The notes: generated by a model from the sequence alone, not told the origin. Positions 24,008 to 33,595 are shown, counted from the first letter of the stretch. The stretch: DNA of 64,000 nucleotides from an uncultured Clostridium sp. (GCA_958422185.1 CATZNW010000008.1:1-64000), one strand, 5' to 3'. Made by a program: numbers and translations.

Positions 24008-25381
24008 ATGGAATCAAAGGCTTTGTTTTCAAAAACGCCGCCTCTTAAACTGTTTTTTATCGCTGCTTTTCCAGGCGCTGTCAGTATGCTCGCTTCTGCG
24101 CTTTATCAGATGATGGACGGTGTATTTGTGGGCAGATTTTTGGGAGAAACGCCTTTTGCCGCTCTTAATCTTACAATGCCGTTTGTCATCATCAATTTTG
24201 CTCTTGCAGATCTTGTAGGCGTCGGATCGTCGGTCCCTATCTCGGTCAGCCTGGGCAGGAAGAAGGACAAGGAAGCAAATAATATCTTCACATGCGCCTG
24301 CCTTATGATCTTTATAGCCGGCATAGTTATGGGCGTTATCCTGTTTGCTGCCGCGCCGTTTCTTATGAAAGCCATGGGCGCCGAAGGTGACTTTGCTGAT
24401 TTTGCCGTTCAGTATCTGCGCGTTTATGCCATTTGCTCACCGTTTACAACGATCGTTTTCGCAATGGATAATTTCCTTAAAATATGCGGAAAGATAAACA
24501 CAAGTATGTTTCTGAATATTTTTATGTCTGTATTGAGCGTGGTGCTTGAATTTTTGTTTCTTGCCGTGTTTAAATGGGGCATATGGGCAGCTGCCCTTGC
24601 AACGTGCATCGGCATGATGGTGAGCGCGGCGCTGGCCCTTATACCGTTTATAAAAGGAGGGCTTCAGCTTAGATTCTGCCGTCCTCGTTTCAGCGCGGCT
24701 ATGATAAAACGCATAATTGCGTGCGGCAGTCCAAACTTTCTGAATAATATTGCAGGCAGAATAACCTCTATTCTGATGAATTATATTCTTGTCAGAGCCG
24801 GAGGAGAAACTGCTGTTTCCGTATACGGAATACTGATGTATGTGGAAGGCTTTATCCAGCCTTTGCTGTATGGTATGTGCGATTCCCTGCAGCCCGCAGT
24901 GGGTTTCAACTGGGGTGCGGGAAAATATTCCCGTGTTCGCGCAATAGAAAAATGCTGTTTTGCCGCAAGCGCGGTCGTTTCCGTGCTGTCAGTCTTTGTG
25001 ATATGCTTTCTGCCCCGTCAGATCACTTCCCTGTTTATGGGAAGCGGAAGCGAGGCTGTATTTGAAATGGCTGTTGCCGCCTTGCCGATTTTTGGGCTAA
25101 CGTATATTACGCGCTGGTTCTCCTTTGCAACCCAAAGTTATATGCTGGCAGTTGAAAAACCGCTTCCCGCGTCGCTTATTTCTGTAAGCACGGCGCTTGT
25201 TTTCCCGGTGATCCTGATCTTTGCGCTTCAGTCTTTCGGCCTTACCGGTATCTGGTTCAACTTTGCCGGAACGGCAATACTTGCGACAATAATGTCCGCC
25301 GTAATCCTGGTTATAATGCGCCGCTCGCTTTCAAGGCCGGATGTGCCGGATAAAAATGATGCCGCCGAAACGGCCGCTTAA
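24008..25381 (+). CDS. MATE-family multidrug or toxin exporter
   Basis: A 457-residue MATE transporter with about twelve membrane helices. The N-terminus has YQMMDGVFVGRFLG, the conserved MATE motif in helix 1-2. The family couples export of cationic drugs or metabolites to sodium or proton flow. AAAGGAG precedes the ATG at 24008. A flavin-fold gene follows by 13 bases and probably shares the mRNA. Confidence 0.9.
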   Translation: MESKALFSKTPPLKLFFIAAFPGAVSMLASALYQMMDGVFVGRFLGETPFAALNLTMPFVIINFALADLVGVGSSVPISVSLGRKKDKEANNIFTCACLMIFIAGIVMGVILFAAAPFLMKAMGAEGDFADFAVQYLRVYAICSPFTTIVFAMDNFLKICGKINTSMFLNIFMSVLSVVLEFLFLAVFKWGIWAAALATCIGMMVSAALALIPFIKGGLQLRFCRPRFSAAMIKRIIACGSPNFLNNIAGRITSILMNYILVRAGGETAVSVYGILMYVEGFIQPLLYGMCDSLQPAVGFNWGAGKYSRVRAIEKCCFAASAVVSVLSVFVICFLPRQITSLFMGSGSEAVFEMAVAALPIFGLTYITRWFSFATQSYMLAVEKPLPASLISVSTALVFPVILIFALQSFGLTGIWFNFAGTAILATIMSAVILVIMRRSLSRPDVPDKNDAAETAA

Positions 25382-25394
25382 AAGAGGGTGCTTT

Positions 25395-25865
25395 ATGAGA
25401 AGAAGAGAAAGAGAAGTCGGGGATTCAGAAAGAATTTCGCTTATCCTGAACGAATGCCGCACCTGCCGCCTTGCTCTCAGCGATGAAAACGCGCCTTATA
25501 TCGTGCCCCTCAGCTTCGGGTACGAGCTTAAGGGTGGCAGGCTTACGTTGTATTTTCATTGTGCCAAAGAGGGCAGAAAAACAGACCTTATCAAAAAATG
25601 CTGCCGTGCCGGATTTGAAACGGATCGTTTCCGTCGTCTCGTAGCGGCTGAAAAAGCCTGCGGATACACCGCCGAATATTCAAGCGTTATCGGTTGGGGC
25701 AATGTGGATATCGTTGATGATAACAGCGAAAAATTAAATGGCTTGCTTGCGATCATGCGCCATTATACGGGCAGATCCGATTTTGATATCCCTGATACGG
25801 CGCTCAGCGCTGTCTGCGTTTTAAAACTCACTGCAAAGGAATTCACCTGCAAGGAAAATGCATAG
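25395..25865 (+). CDS. pyridoxamine 5'-phosphate oxidase-like flavin-binding protein (NimA-like)
   Basis: A 156-residue split-barrel flavoprotein. The order ISLILNECRTCRLAL, YIVPLSFGYEL and LTLYFHCAKEGRKTDLI fits the NimA/PPOX-like subgroup that binds FMN. Members include nitroimidazole reductases; the substrate here is unknown. The ATG at 25395 follows GAGGGTG; upstream ATGs lie within the MATE gene. Confidence 0.8.
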   Translation: MRRREREVGDSERISLILNECRTCRLALSDENAPYIVPLSFGYELKGGRLTLYFHCAKEGRKTDLIKKCCRAGFETDRFRRLVAAEKACGYTAEYSSVIGWGNVDIVDDNSEKLNGLLAIMRHYTGRSDFDIPDTALSAVCVLKLTAKEFTCKENA

Positions 25866-25883
25866 ATCATAACATAAATAGAT

Positions 25884-25920
25884 AAGCGCCGGAAAGTTTT
25901 TCCGGCGCTTTTGCTTTTTT
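25884..25920. terminator. terminator between convergent genes
   Basis: A perfect 12-bp stem (AAGCGCCGGAAA/TTTCCGGCGCTT) with two T runs. It ends the MATE-PPOX mRNA and overlaps the end of the convergent HTH gene. Confidence 0.85.
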
Positions 25921-26137
25921 ATTCCGGATATTTAAGTCCTTTGGGCAGACCGAGTATATAATCTGCGGAAACTCCGTAATATTCACAAAGCGTTATCAGG
26001 TGCTCGGTCGGCAGTCCTCTTACACCGCGTTCATATTGCGAATATGTTATTTGGCTTACATTCAGCACTTTTGCGATATCAGTTTGTGTCAGATCCCTGT
26101 CTTCTCTTAACGCCCTCAGCCTGTCCGTGTATTTCAA
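25919..26137 (-). CDS. small XRE-family repressor
   Basis: A 72-residue protein that is almost entirely a Cro/C1-type helix-turn-helix (RALREDRDLTQTDIAKVLNV, then TYSQYERGVRGLP). It begins with TTG (26135-26137), 9 bases after GAGG. It is divergent from a small gene of unknown function; two TTCAxxATGAA palindromes lie between them, so it probably represses both directions. Confidence 0.8.
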   Translation of the reverse strand: MKYTDRLRALREDRDLTQTDIAKVLNVSQITYSQYERGVRGLPTEHLITLCEYYGVSADYILGLPKGLKYPE

Positions 26138-26169
26138 AATTTACCACCTCAGGATTCAATATAGAATAA

Positions 26170-26205
26170 TTCATTATGAACTATTGACTTTTAATTCAAA
26201 ATGAA
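26170..26205. promoter_or_regulatory. paired palindromic operators between divergent genes
   Basis: TTCATTATGAA (26170-26180) and TTCAAAATGAA (26195-26205) are 25 bp apart and flank a TTGACT promoter element. They fit a dimeric XRE repressor. Confidence 0.55.
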
Positions 26206-26241
26206 TTAAAATATTTTAAAAAGATACTTGGTAGTGATTGA

Positions 26242-26523
26242 GTGAGCGAGAATATGCAAAATAACAAAAGCACAGAGGTACGGGTCATAGATAATATACC
26301 CGTTTATAATCTGCAATACGCGTTTATCAGTTTGTGGGAAAGTGTTCCGCCTGAAAAAACTTCGGAAAATTCAAAGCGCCTGTTTAAAGAACTTTGCAAC
26401 AGCCTTGAGCACGATTACGGCGGAGAACCGGGTGATCAGATCCGAACGGAGACCCTGATCCGCCTGAATATCGTAGATGAGGAAACTGAAAAGAAAGCAA
26501 AGACGAGCGATAAGCGTAAATAA
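26242..26523 (+). CDS. hypothetical 93-residue protein
   Basis: A small acidic soluble protein without a recognised domain (NLQYAFISLWESVPPEKTSE in the middle). The frame opens with GTG at 26242; ATG at 26254 is an alternative and neither has a strong ribosome binding site. It is divergent from the XRE gene and followed by a good terminator, which supports it being real. The pair could be a regulator and its partner. Confidence 0.55.
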   Translation: MSENMQNNKSTEVRVIDNIPVYNLQYAFISLWESVPPEKTSENSKRLFKELCNSLEHDYGGEPGDQIRTETLIRLNIVDEETEKKAKTSDKRK

Positions 26524-26554
26524 AAAAACGGACATAGATCATGTCCGTTTTTTG
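26522..26554 (+). terminator. rho-independent terminator
   Basis: A 13-bp stem (AAAAAACGGACAT/ATGTCCGTTTTTT) with a 5-base loop begins right after the stop of the small gene. Confidence 0.85.
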
Positions 26555-26601
26555 TGTTCTGCTTATTTTCAGTTCAGAATTTAAGCGTTCGGCATGCGGC
26601 C

Positions 26602-27081
26602 TTACCGGGCAGGGAGTGATTCGCTCTCTTCTTTTTCTGTAATCTCCAGTTTTGCTTTTGCCTTTCGGAATTGCTGCTGCAATTCGTCTTTGGAAAGCCG
26701 TTTGACCGCTTTTTCGCTGCCGGCGCTTACGGCGGCCTCGTAATACCAGCACTTGTAATTGAGCACTTCAAGCGTTTCTGCCAGTTCTTCCATTTGCTGC
26801 TTTACCGCTTTGCGGCGGTTTTCAAATAACTTTTGCCTTTCTTCAAGCGAGGAATCGCCTTCCGCCGCCATTTTTATGTTTGCCTTGATCTCCTTGATAG
26901 AAAGCCCTGACCTTTTCAGACATCCTATGAGCTTAAGGGCGGCGTAGTCCTTATCCGTAAACATTCTGATTCCGCCGTTTGAGCGCTCAACAAACGGCAA
27001 AAGGCCTTCCTTGTCGTAATACCTGAGCGTTGAGGCGTTTATGCCCAGTTCTTTTGCCATTTCTCCTATTGTGTAAAGCAT
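26602..27081 (-). CDS. MerR-family transcriptional regulator
   Basis: A 159-residue MerR protein: the winged HTH is at the N-terminus (YTIGEMAKELGINASTLRYY, then the wing GGIRMFTDKDY), followed by a dimerisation coiled coil (about 80-125) and a short effector tail. ATG 27081 follows AGAGG. No cysteine-rich metal site is visible, so it may belong to the aldehyde/stress-type MerR branch. The upstream DNA contains a typical MerR operator. Confidence 0.85.
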   Translation of the reverse strand: MLYTIGEMAKELGINASTLRYYDKEGLLPFVERSNGGIRMFTDKDYAALKLIGCLKRSGLSIKEIKANIKMAAEGDSSLEERQKLFENRRKAVKQQMEELAETLEVLNYKCWYYEAAVSAGSEKAVKRLSKDELQQQFRKAKAKLEITEKEESESLPAR

Positions 27082-27106
27082 GGATCCACCTCTGTTTAAA
27101 TGATTT

Positions 27107-27126
27107 TACTTAAAGCAACTTAAAGA
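27107..27126. promoter_or_regulatory. MerR-type operator upstream of the MerR gene
   Basis: The plus strand reads ACTTAAAGCA followed by ACTTAAAGAT; the minus strand gives CTTTAAGTTGCTTTAAGT, the usual shape of a MerR-family site in an elongated promoter spacer. Position is within a few bases. Confidence 0.5.
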
Positions 27127-27153
27127 TATATTAGGTACTTTATATTTTAAACG

Positions 27154-27261
27154 ATGCTCAGCCGCCTGTCAATCAGGCGCCTCGGATTTACCGAAAGAAT
27201 CGCTGAACATAACGCCGAAAAGGTCAGGGGTTACGAAAATATTGCCGAATATCTTGCATAA
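27154..27261 (+). pseudogene. 35-codon fragment, possibly the end of a lost MerR target gene
   Basis: A short frame (MLSRLSIRRLGFTERIAEHN, then a charged tail ending YLA) directly after the MerR operator. Its codon use looks like real coding sequence, yet it has no ribosome binding site and is too short for a known domain. It could be a remnant of a reductase-type gene once controlled by the MerR protein. Confidence 0.3.
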
Positions 27262-27329
27262 TCCAAAAAAACAATATAAAATTAATGCGGCGGTATTTTC
27301 TGCCGCAATATTTTTTGAGAGGGATAACA

Positions 27330-27974
27330 ATGGATAATAAAACAAGAATGGAAAAGGCCATGGCGTATATTGCCGATGAAACGCTTGTTGGGGAAATGAA
27401 ACAAAATAAAAGGCTTAATCATCTCTTTAATACAACAGATCCCTGGGAATTTGAAAAACTGGATGAGATCGCCCATAAAATGTTCGGCTCTTTGGGAAAA
27501 AACGCATGGATCAATCCGCCGTTTTACTGCGATTACGGCAAACATATTTTCGCCGGTGACGGTTTTAACGCAAATTACGGCTGTGTGATTCTTGACGTGG
27601 GCAGAGTGGATATTGGAAACAACGTTTTCTTCGCTCCGAATGTTTCTGTTTACACGGCCGGCCATCCGGTGCATCCCGCCGCGAGGGGCACAATGTACGA
27701 ATACGGCATTCCGGTTAAGATCGGAAATGATGTATGGGTGGGTGGAAACAGCGTAATCCTGCCCGGCGTGACTATAGGAGACGGCACCGTTATAGGCGCC
27801 GGAAGCGTTGTAACAAAGGATATTCCGTCCGGCGTGGTCGCCGCCGGTAATCCGTGCCGCGTTATCCGTAAGATCACAGACGATGATCTTAAATACTATT
27901 TTAAGAACAGGGAGTTTGATGACGAGGCGTTTAAAGCAGTTAAAAAGGCATATGATAAGAGAAATGAAAAATAA
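27330..27974 (+). CDS. maltose/galactoside O-acetyltransferase-like protein
   Basis: A 214-residue left-handed beta-helix acetyltransferase of the Maa/LacA type, using acetyl-CoA to acetylate a sugar. The N-terminal Mac domain (MEKAMAYIADETL) precedes hexapeptide repeats such as VDIGNNVFFAPNV and VWVGGNSVILPGV; the catalytic histidine is in AGHPVHPAARG. ATG 27330 follows GAGAGGG; the frame runs further up without a site. It stands alone. Confidence 0.88.
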   Translation: MDNKTRMEKAMAYIADETLVGEMKQNKRLNHLFNTTDPWEFEKLDEIAHKMFGSLGKNAWINPPFYCDYGKHIFAGDGFNANYGCVILDVGRVDIGNNVFFAPNVSVYTAGHPVHPAARGTMYEYGIPVKIGNDVWVGGNSVILPGVTIGDGTVIGAGSVVTKDIPSGVVAAGNPCRVIRKITDDDLKYYFKNREFDDEAFKAVKKAYDKRNEK

Positions 27975-28111
27975 ATCATTTTTTGCTGATTTTTTTCAGT
28001 ATCGCTATTGATTTATAGAGCCCTATGCTTTATAATATGTAAGTACAGACGGTTGTACGCGCGTGCAGCCGTCTTGTTCTTTTTTAAGGCGTGTCAAAGA
28101 GGGAAAAGGAT

Positions 28112-29575
28112 ATGTATAAGATCGGTTTTGATAATGATAAGTATTTAAAAATGCAGTCTGCCCGTATCAGGGAAAGGATCTCTGAATTCGGCGGCAAGCT
28201 TTATCTTGAATTCGGCGGTAAATTGTTTGATGATTATCATGCCTCCCGCGTGCTGCCGGGCTTTTTGCCGGACAGCAAACTGCAAATGCTGCTCCAGCTG
28301 AAAGAAGAGGCTGAAATAGTTATCGTTGTAAATGCGGAGGATATAGAAAAGTGTAAGGTCAGAAGCGATCTCGGCATAACCTATGATGTGGATGCGTTGC
28401 GCCTTGTCAGGGCATTTACAGATCGTGGGCTGATGGTGGGCAGCATAGTCCTTACGAAATATGCCCCGCACCCGCGCGTGCTCGCGTTTGAAAAGAAGCT
28501 GAAAACAGAAGGCATCCCGTTTTATCACCACTATATTATAGACGGCTATCCTTCAAATATAGCAAATATAGTCAGCGATTCCGGTTTCGGGCAAAACGAA
28601 TACATAAAAACAACAAGAAAGCTGGTTGTGGTAACCGCCCCCGGTCCCGGCAGCGGAAAAATGGCAACCTGCCTTTCTCAGCTGTATCATGAAAATAAGC
28701 GCGGAGTCAAGGCGGGTTATGCCAAATTTGAAACCTTCCCAATATGGAACCTTCCTCTGCGCCACCCTGTCAATATGGCATATGAAGCGGCAACTGCCGA
28801 TCTGAATGATATCAATATGATAGATCCCTGGCATCTTGAAGCTTACGGCGAGACCACCGTGAATTATAACAGGGATGTTGAGATCTTTCCGGTCCTAAAG
28901 GCTATTTTTGAAAAGATCTACGGCAAGTGCCCGTATCAATCACCAACCGATATGGGCGTAAATATGGCAGGCAACTGTATTTTTGACGACGAAGCCGTAT
29001 GCTATGCCGCCAGGCAGGAGATTGTCCGCCGTTATTTTGACGCCGTGCGTAACGCCGCAAAGGGCGCTGAGAACCGCGATGAGATCTATAAGCTTGAACT
29101 GCTTATGAAACAGGCGGATATATCGGAGAGCTCGCGCAGGTGTACTGCCGCGGCAAGGGAGATCTGCGAAAACACCTCCATGCCCGGCGCGGCCGCCGAA
29201 CTTGCGGACGGAACGGTTATAACCGGGAAGACCTCCGATCTTTTAGGCTGTATCTCCGCCACGCTGATCAACTGCCTGAAATATCTTGCAGGGATAGATG
29301 ATTCCGTGCTTCTTATAGATCCTAAGGTGATACGGCCCATTCAGGAGCTCAAAGTAAAATATCTGGGCAGTAAAAATCCGCGCCTGCATTCCGATGAGGT
29401 CCTGATCGCATTGTCTATTTCCGCCCGCAGTGATGCAAATGCCGCGGCGGCGGTGGCTCAGCTGGAAAATCTTAAAAACTGCGAGATGCATTCCACGGTG
29501 CTCCTTTCCCATGTTGATGAGAATGTGCTTAAAAAGCTTGGGATGCGGCTCACCTGTGAACCCGAAAACAAATGA
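28112..29575 (+). CDS. DUF1846-family protein
   Basis: A 487-residue DUF1846 protein. Features seen: FDNDKYLKMQSARIRERI at the start, APGPGSGKMATCLSQLYHE (P-loop-like, near residue 182), and NMAGNCIFDD. The family is widespread in Bacillota, forms large oligomers in solved structures, and has no established reaction. ATG 28112 follows AGGGAAAAGG; a GTG at 28091 is less well placed. pyrG follows by 25 bases and may be co-transcribed. Confidence 0.85.
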   Translation: MYKIGFDNDKYLKMQSARIRERISEFGGKLYLEFGGKLFDDYHASRVLPGFLPDSKLQMLLQLKEEAEIVIVVNAEDIEKCKVRSDLGITYDVDALRLVRAFTDRGLMVGSIVLTKYAPHPRVLAFEKKLKTEGIPFYHHYIIDGYPSNIANIVSDSGFGQNEYIKTTRKLVVVTAPGPGSGKMATCLSQLYHENKRGVKAGYAKFETFPIWNLPLRHPVNMAYEAATADLNDINMIDPWHLEAYGETTVNYNRDVEIFPVLKAIFEKIYGKCPYQSPTDMGVNMAGNCIFDDEAVCYAARQEIVRRYFDAVRNAAKGAENRDEIYKLELLMKQADISESSRRCTAAAREICENTSMPGAAAELADGTVITGKTSDLLGCISATLINCLKYLAGIDDSVLLIDPKVIRPIQELKVKYLGSKNPRLHSDEVLIALSISARSDANAAAAVAQLENLKNCEMHSTVLLSHVDENVLKKLGMRLTCEPENK

Positions 29576-29600
29576 TCCGTTTAACTAAGGAGGAGTTTTT

Positions 29601-31226
29601 TTGAATAAGCCAAAGTACATATTCGTGACCGGCGGTGTGGTAAGCGGTCTTGGAAAAGGTATAACGGCGGCGTCCCTCGGCAGGCTTTTAAAGTCCCGCG
29701 GGCTTAAAGTTACCGCCCAGAAGCTGGATCCTTATCTGAATGTTGACCCGGGCACCATGAATCCCGTGCAGCACGGCGAAGTGTTTGTTACGGATGACGG
29801 CGCTGAAACAGACCTTGACCTCGGCCATTATGAAAGATTTATCGACGAATCCCTTTCCCAGAATTCAAACCTGACTTCAGGCAGGGTATACTGGAATGTT
29901 ATTACGGACGAGCGAAAGGGCGTTTACGGCGGACAGACCATTCAGATCATACCTCATGTTACAAACGAGATAAAACGCTATATTTACAGAAACGCCGAAA
30001 CGGGAGCGGATGTGTGCCTGGTTGAGATAGGCGGCACGATCGGCGATATTGAAAGTCAGCCGTTTCTTGAAGCGATCCGCCAGTTTTCCGTTGAATACGG
30101 CAGGGAAAACTGCCTGTTTATCCATGTAACGCTCGTGCCTTATCTTGCCGCGTCCGCGGAACTTAAATCAAAACCTACTCAGCATAGCGTAAAGGAGATG
30201 CTTGCGCTCGGCATCCATCCGGATATCATTGTTTGCCGAACGGAACATCCGATTACGGATGATATAAAAAATAAGATAGCGCTCTTCTGCAATGTTGAAA
30301 AGGACTGCGTTATTGAAAACAACAACTGCGATATTCTGTATGCCGTTCCGGTCATGCTGCATAAGGAAGGGCTTGATAATGTTGTTGTTAAAAAACTGGG
30401 CCTTGAATGCGGCGAGCCCGAACTCTCGGACTGGAAAGCGATGCTTGATGCTTTAAGAAATCCGGTGCGCACGGTTAAGATCGCAATGGTCGGAAAGTAT
30501 GTTGAACTGCATGACAGCTATATCTCCGTGAACGAGGCTTTAAAACACGGAGGTATAGAAACACATTCCGCCGTTGATATACACTGGATAGATTCCGAAA
30601 CGCTTGAACCGGATGATACGGATCTTGATTCCGTTCTTGGTGATATGGACGGTATCCTTGTTCCCGGCGGTTTCGGCAGCAGGGGAATAGAGGGGAAAAT
30701 CAAAGCGGCGAATTATGCCAGAACCCATAATATACCTTATCTCGGAATCTGTCTCGGCATGCAGGTGGCAATAATTGAATTTGCCAGAAATGTGCTTGGT
30801 CTCGCGGACGCCAATTCGGCGGAAATCAATCCGGAAACGACCAATCCGGTCATAGATATTATGCCTGAGCAGCGAAACGTTCAGGAAATGGGCGGCACAA
30901 TGCGCCTCGGTCAGTATCCGTGTGTGCTCAATCCGGAATCGAAATCATACCGGCTTTACGGCGCGTCAATGATATATGAACGCCACCGCCACCGTTATGA
31001 GGTAAATAATGATTACAGGGAAGAATTTGTAAATCACGGCGTTATCTTTGCCGGCACTTCACCGGATAATCATATTGTTGAGATGATGGAGATACCCGCT
31101 CACCCGTGGTTCGTTGCCTGCCAGTTCCACCCGGAATTCAAGAGCAGACCAAACAGACCGCATCCGCTTTTCCGCGGCTTTGTTTCCGCAGCGGCAAAAC
31201 GACATGATGAAAATAGGCAGAAATAA
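29601..31226 (+). CDS. pyrG: CTP synthase
   Basis: PyrG aminates UTP to CTP with ATP and glutamine. The synthetase domain (about 1-267) begins YIFVTGGVVSGLGKG and contains SQPFLEAIRQ. The class I glutamine amidotransferase domain has the oxyanion strand VPGGFGSRG, nucleophile Cys384 in GICLGMQ and the FHPEFKSRP histidine-glutamate pair. 541 residues is standard. Start is TTG at 29601 after AAGGAGGAG. A terminator follows. Confidence 0.97.
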   Translation: MNKPKYIFVTGGVVSGLGKGITAASLGRLLKSRGLKVTAQKLDPYLNVDPGTMNPVQHGEVFVTDDGAETDLDLGHYERFIDESLSQNSNLTSGRVYWNVITDERKGVYGGQTIQIIPHVTNEIKRYIYRNAETGADVCLVEIGGTIGDIESQPFLEAIRQFSVEYGRENCLFIHVTLVPYLAASAELKSKPTQHSVKEMLALGIHPDIIVCRTEHPITDDIKNKIALFCNVEKDCVIENNNCDILYAVPVMLHKEGLDNVVVKKLGLECGEPELSDWKAMLDALRNPVRTVKIAMVGKYVELHDSYISVNEALKHGGIETHSAVDIHWIDSETLEPDDTDLDSVLGDMDGILVPGGFGSRGIEGKIKAANYARTHNIPYLGICLGMQVAIIEFARNVLGLADANSAEINPETTNPVIDIMPEQRNVQEMGGTMRLGQYPCVLNPESKSYRLYGASMIYERHRHRYEVNNDYREEFVNHGVIFAGTSPDNHIVEMMEIPAHPWFVACQFHPEFKSRPNRPHPLFRGFVSAAAKRHDENRQK

Positions 31227-31233
31227 TTTTTTG

Positions 31234-31266
31234 AAGTCCGCAGTTTTGCAATTGCGGGCTTTTTTA
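31234..31266 (+). terminator. terminator of pyrG
   Basis: Stem GTCCGCA/TGCGGGC (one wobble) followed by six T residues, shortly after the pyrG stop. Confidence 0.8.
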
Positions 31267-31429
31267 TATGCTTTTCTGAAAGAATTACAAAAAGTATTTT
31301 ATTTTTTAATTCGTTGTAAATTTTTTCGCAAATGCTTGCCATAATTTATTGCTTTTGCAATAATGAAGTTGTAAGGATGTATTATAAATTGAATTTTTGC
31401 TTTGTTGAATATTTTGAAAGGAATCTGTT

Positions 31430-32086
31430 ATGAAGAAAAAGTATAAAATACTGGTTGCGGTTTTTGCCGTGCTTTTCGTTATATCGCTTTCTCTTAATAT
31501 AAAAACATTCGTTGAGGCAAACGGATCTACTTATCGCCTTGTAACAGATAAGAACACTCGTGTTGAGTATTTGCAAACGGAAAATTACTCTTATCCGTTA
31601 ATAAGTGCGGAAAGCGTTAATGCTGGTCTGTTTTCTTATGAAACTTATGACAGAATGAATTATGTAAGCCTTTACACCGGTGATTATGTGCCGGAAGATC
31701 AAATGGATACGGTTTCATCGGGGCATTACGGCGATGATGTTTTCAGCACTTTTGATTACGGTTCAAAGCAATTGAATGATAGTGAAAAAGTGTATTTCTA
31801 TATAAATTGGGAAGAACAGATAAGCAGTATTTACGCTAGACAGGGTTTCACCATGCCTGAAGTCACTGCCGAAAATGTTGAATATTTTATGTGGTATGAT
31901 CCGGATAAGGACGATAACGTTGTTGTTGATGACAGAAATGAAATAGATAAATTATTCAGCGATCCGGAAAAATACTGCGCCGAAAATAATTTTGAAGACT
32001 TTGATCTGAAATATTTTAATTATGATTTTACGGAATATTTTTACGCTCCCGGCAGATTGCAACATTTTATTGAAGCTTATGCGTAA
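31430..32086 (+). CDS. hypothetical exported or membrane-anchored protein
   Basis: A 218-residue protein with a single N-terminal hydrophobic segment (KILVAVFAVLFVISLSL) after a KKK start, so a signal anchor or signal peptide. The rest is acidic and rich in Tyr, Asp and Glu, with no recognised domain. GAAAGG precedes the ATG at 31430. It stands alone and is followed by its own terminator. Confidence 0.7.
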   Translation: MKKKYKILVAVFAVLFVISLSLNIKTFVEANGSTYRLVTDKNTRVEYLQTENYSYPLISAESVNAGLFSYETYDRMNYVSLYTGDYVPEDQMDTVSSGHYGDDVFSTFDYGSKQLNDSEKVYFYINWEEQISSIYARQGFTMPEVTAENVEYFMWYDPDKDDNVVVDDRNEIDKLFSDPEKYCAENNFEDFDLKYFNYDFTEYFYAPGRLQHFIEAYA

Positions 32087-32102
32087 AGATCGGATACCCG
32101 CT

Positions 32103-32126
32103 GCGCCTTTAAGGCGCGCTTTTTTA
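32103..32126 (+). terminator. rho-independent terminator
   Basis: GCGCCTT and AAGGCGC fold back on each other and are followed by CTTTTTT. Confidence 0.8.
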
Positions 32127-32187
32127 TACCTTAAATTATTGAAATGCATTTTATTTTGTGCCATAATAAAATCAAAGGGGTGATATT

Positions 32188-33501
32188 ATGAAGAGCAAGG
32201 AGAACATATCCGCAAAACTCGGGGCAAGAGTATGGATAAGTGTCGTTTTATTCGGGCTCATAGGGCAGCTTGCGTGGGTAATTGAAAATATGTATTTCAA
32301 TGTTTACCTGTTTGACGCCGTTGGCGGCACGGCAAACGATATTGCCGCAATGGTAGCCGCGTCTGCGGTCACTGCCGCGGTAACAACGCTTATTATGGGC
32401 GCTCTGTCTGATAAAATAGGCAAACGCAAGGTGTTTATCGTAACCGGTTACATAATCTGGGGAATAGTTACCGCGTCTTTCGGTTTTATAACAGTGGATA
32501 ATACGCAAAAGGTCTTTCATGCCGCCAATGCCGCTGCAACAGCAGCATTACTCGTAATCGTTATGGACTGCGTTATGACTTTCTTCGGCTCAACCGCGTT
32601 TGACGCGGCATTCAACAGTTGGGTAACGGATGTTACGGATGATTCAAACCGCGGCAGGGCGGAAACGGTCCTGCAGGCGCTGCCTCTTGTTGCAATGATA
32701 CTTGTTTTCGGCGTGCTGGACGGTTTTAAGCAGCGCGGAGAGTGGCAGACCTTCTTTCTTATAGTAGGCGTGGCAACAACGATATGCGGCATACTTGGTA
32801 TCTTTATCCTTAAGGATAAGCCGGGAATAAAGGCAAATAGCGAAAATTATTTTAAGAATATTATTTACGGCTTTCGTCCGTCAACGGTCAAAAAGAATCC
32901 AAGGCTTTATATTGCTTTCGCGGCGTTTTGCATATTCAGCATTGCTTATCAGGTGTTTATGCCGTATATCATCATCTATCTTGAAAAAACGCTTGGCATA
33001 ACGGATTACGCTATCCCGCTAGGTGTTATTCTGATCCTTTCCGCGGTTATATCCGTGCTTTTCGGGCGTGTGATAGATAAAGCTGGCAAGATCCGCTGTC
33101 TGCTGCCTGCGGCTGTGGTGCTTGTTATAGGTTTTGTGCTCATGTATTTCGCAAAGGGCGATAATCTGCCGGTTCTTATGATCTTCGGCACGGTCATGAT
33201 GGGTGCTTATCTTGTTGCGTCAGCCTGCATCTGCGGCACGATCAGAGATTATACGCCGGCAGATAAAGTCGGTCTGTTTCAGGGTGTAAGGATCGTTTTT
33301 CAGGTGCTTATACCCATGGTCACGGGGCCGTATATCGGCGCCGCGGTGATCGCGAACAACAACCAGACCTATGTTGAGCTCGGAACCGTCAAAACCATTC
33401 CCACGGCAAATATCTTTCTTGCCTCGGCGGCAGTCGCGGTCTTCGCTCTGATACCTATAATCGTGCTTTTAAAAACGGAAAAAAGCAAAAAATCCATATA
33501 A
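32188..33501 (+). CDS. MFS transporter (SLC45/GPH-like)
   Basis: A 437-residue major facilitator with about twelve membrane helices. The loop after helix 2 reads GALSDKIGKRKVFI, the MFS motif A. Overall sequence suggests the sugar-transporter-like branch, but substrate is unknown. AAAGGGGTG precedes the ATG at 32188. Neighbours give no clue; it appears to be a single-gene unit. Confidence 0.85.
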   Translation: MKSKENISAKLGARVWISVVLFGLIGQLAWVIENMYFNVYLFDAVGGTANDIAAMVAASAVTAAVTTLIMGALSDKIGKRKVFIVTGYIIWGIVTASFGFITVDNTQKVFHAANAAATAALLVIVMDCVMTFFGSTAFDAAFNSWVTDVTDDSNRGRAETVLQALPLVAMILVFGVLDGFKQRGEWQTFFLIVGVATTICGILGIFILKDKPGIKANSENYFKNIIYGFRPSTVKKNPRLYIAFAAFCIFSIAYQVFMPYIIIYLEKTLGITDYAIPLGVILILSAVISVLFGRVIDKAGKIRCLLPAAVVLVIGFVLMYFAKGDNLPVLMIFGTVMMGAYLVASACICGTIRDYTPADKVGLFQGVRIVFQVLIPMVTGPYIGAAVIANNNQTYVELGTVKTIPTANIFLASAAVAVFALIPIIVLLKTEKSKKSI

Positions 33502-33566
33502 TAACAGCCTCTTTGCCGTGCTCTTTTGTTTAGATTCAACAAACTTTTTGAAATGGAAAAAAATGC

Positions 33567-33595
33567 TTGATATTCATAGGAAAACAGTATAAAAT
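33567..33595 (+). promoter_or_regulatory. sigma-A promoter of gap
   Basis: TTGATA (33567-33572) and TAAAAT (33590-33595) with a 17-base spacer, within an AT-rich leader about 60 bases before gap. Confidence 0.55.
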
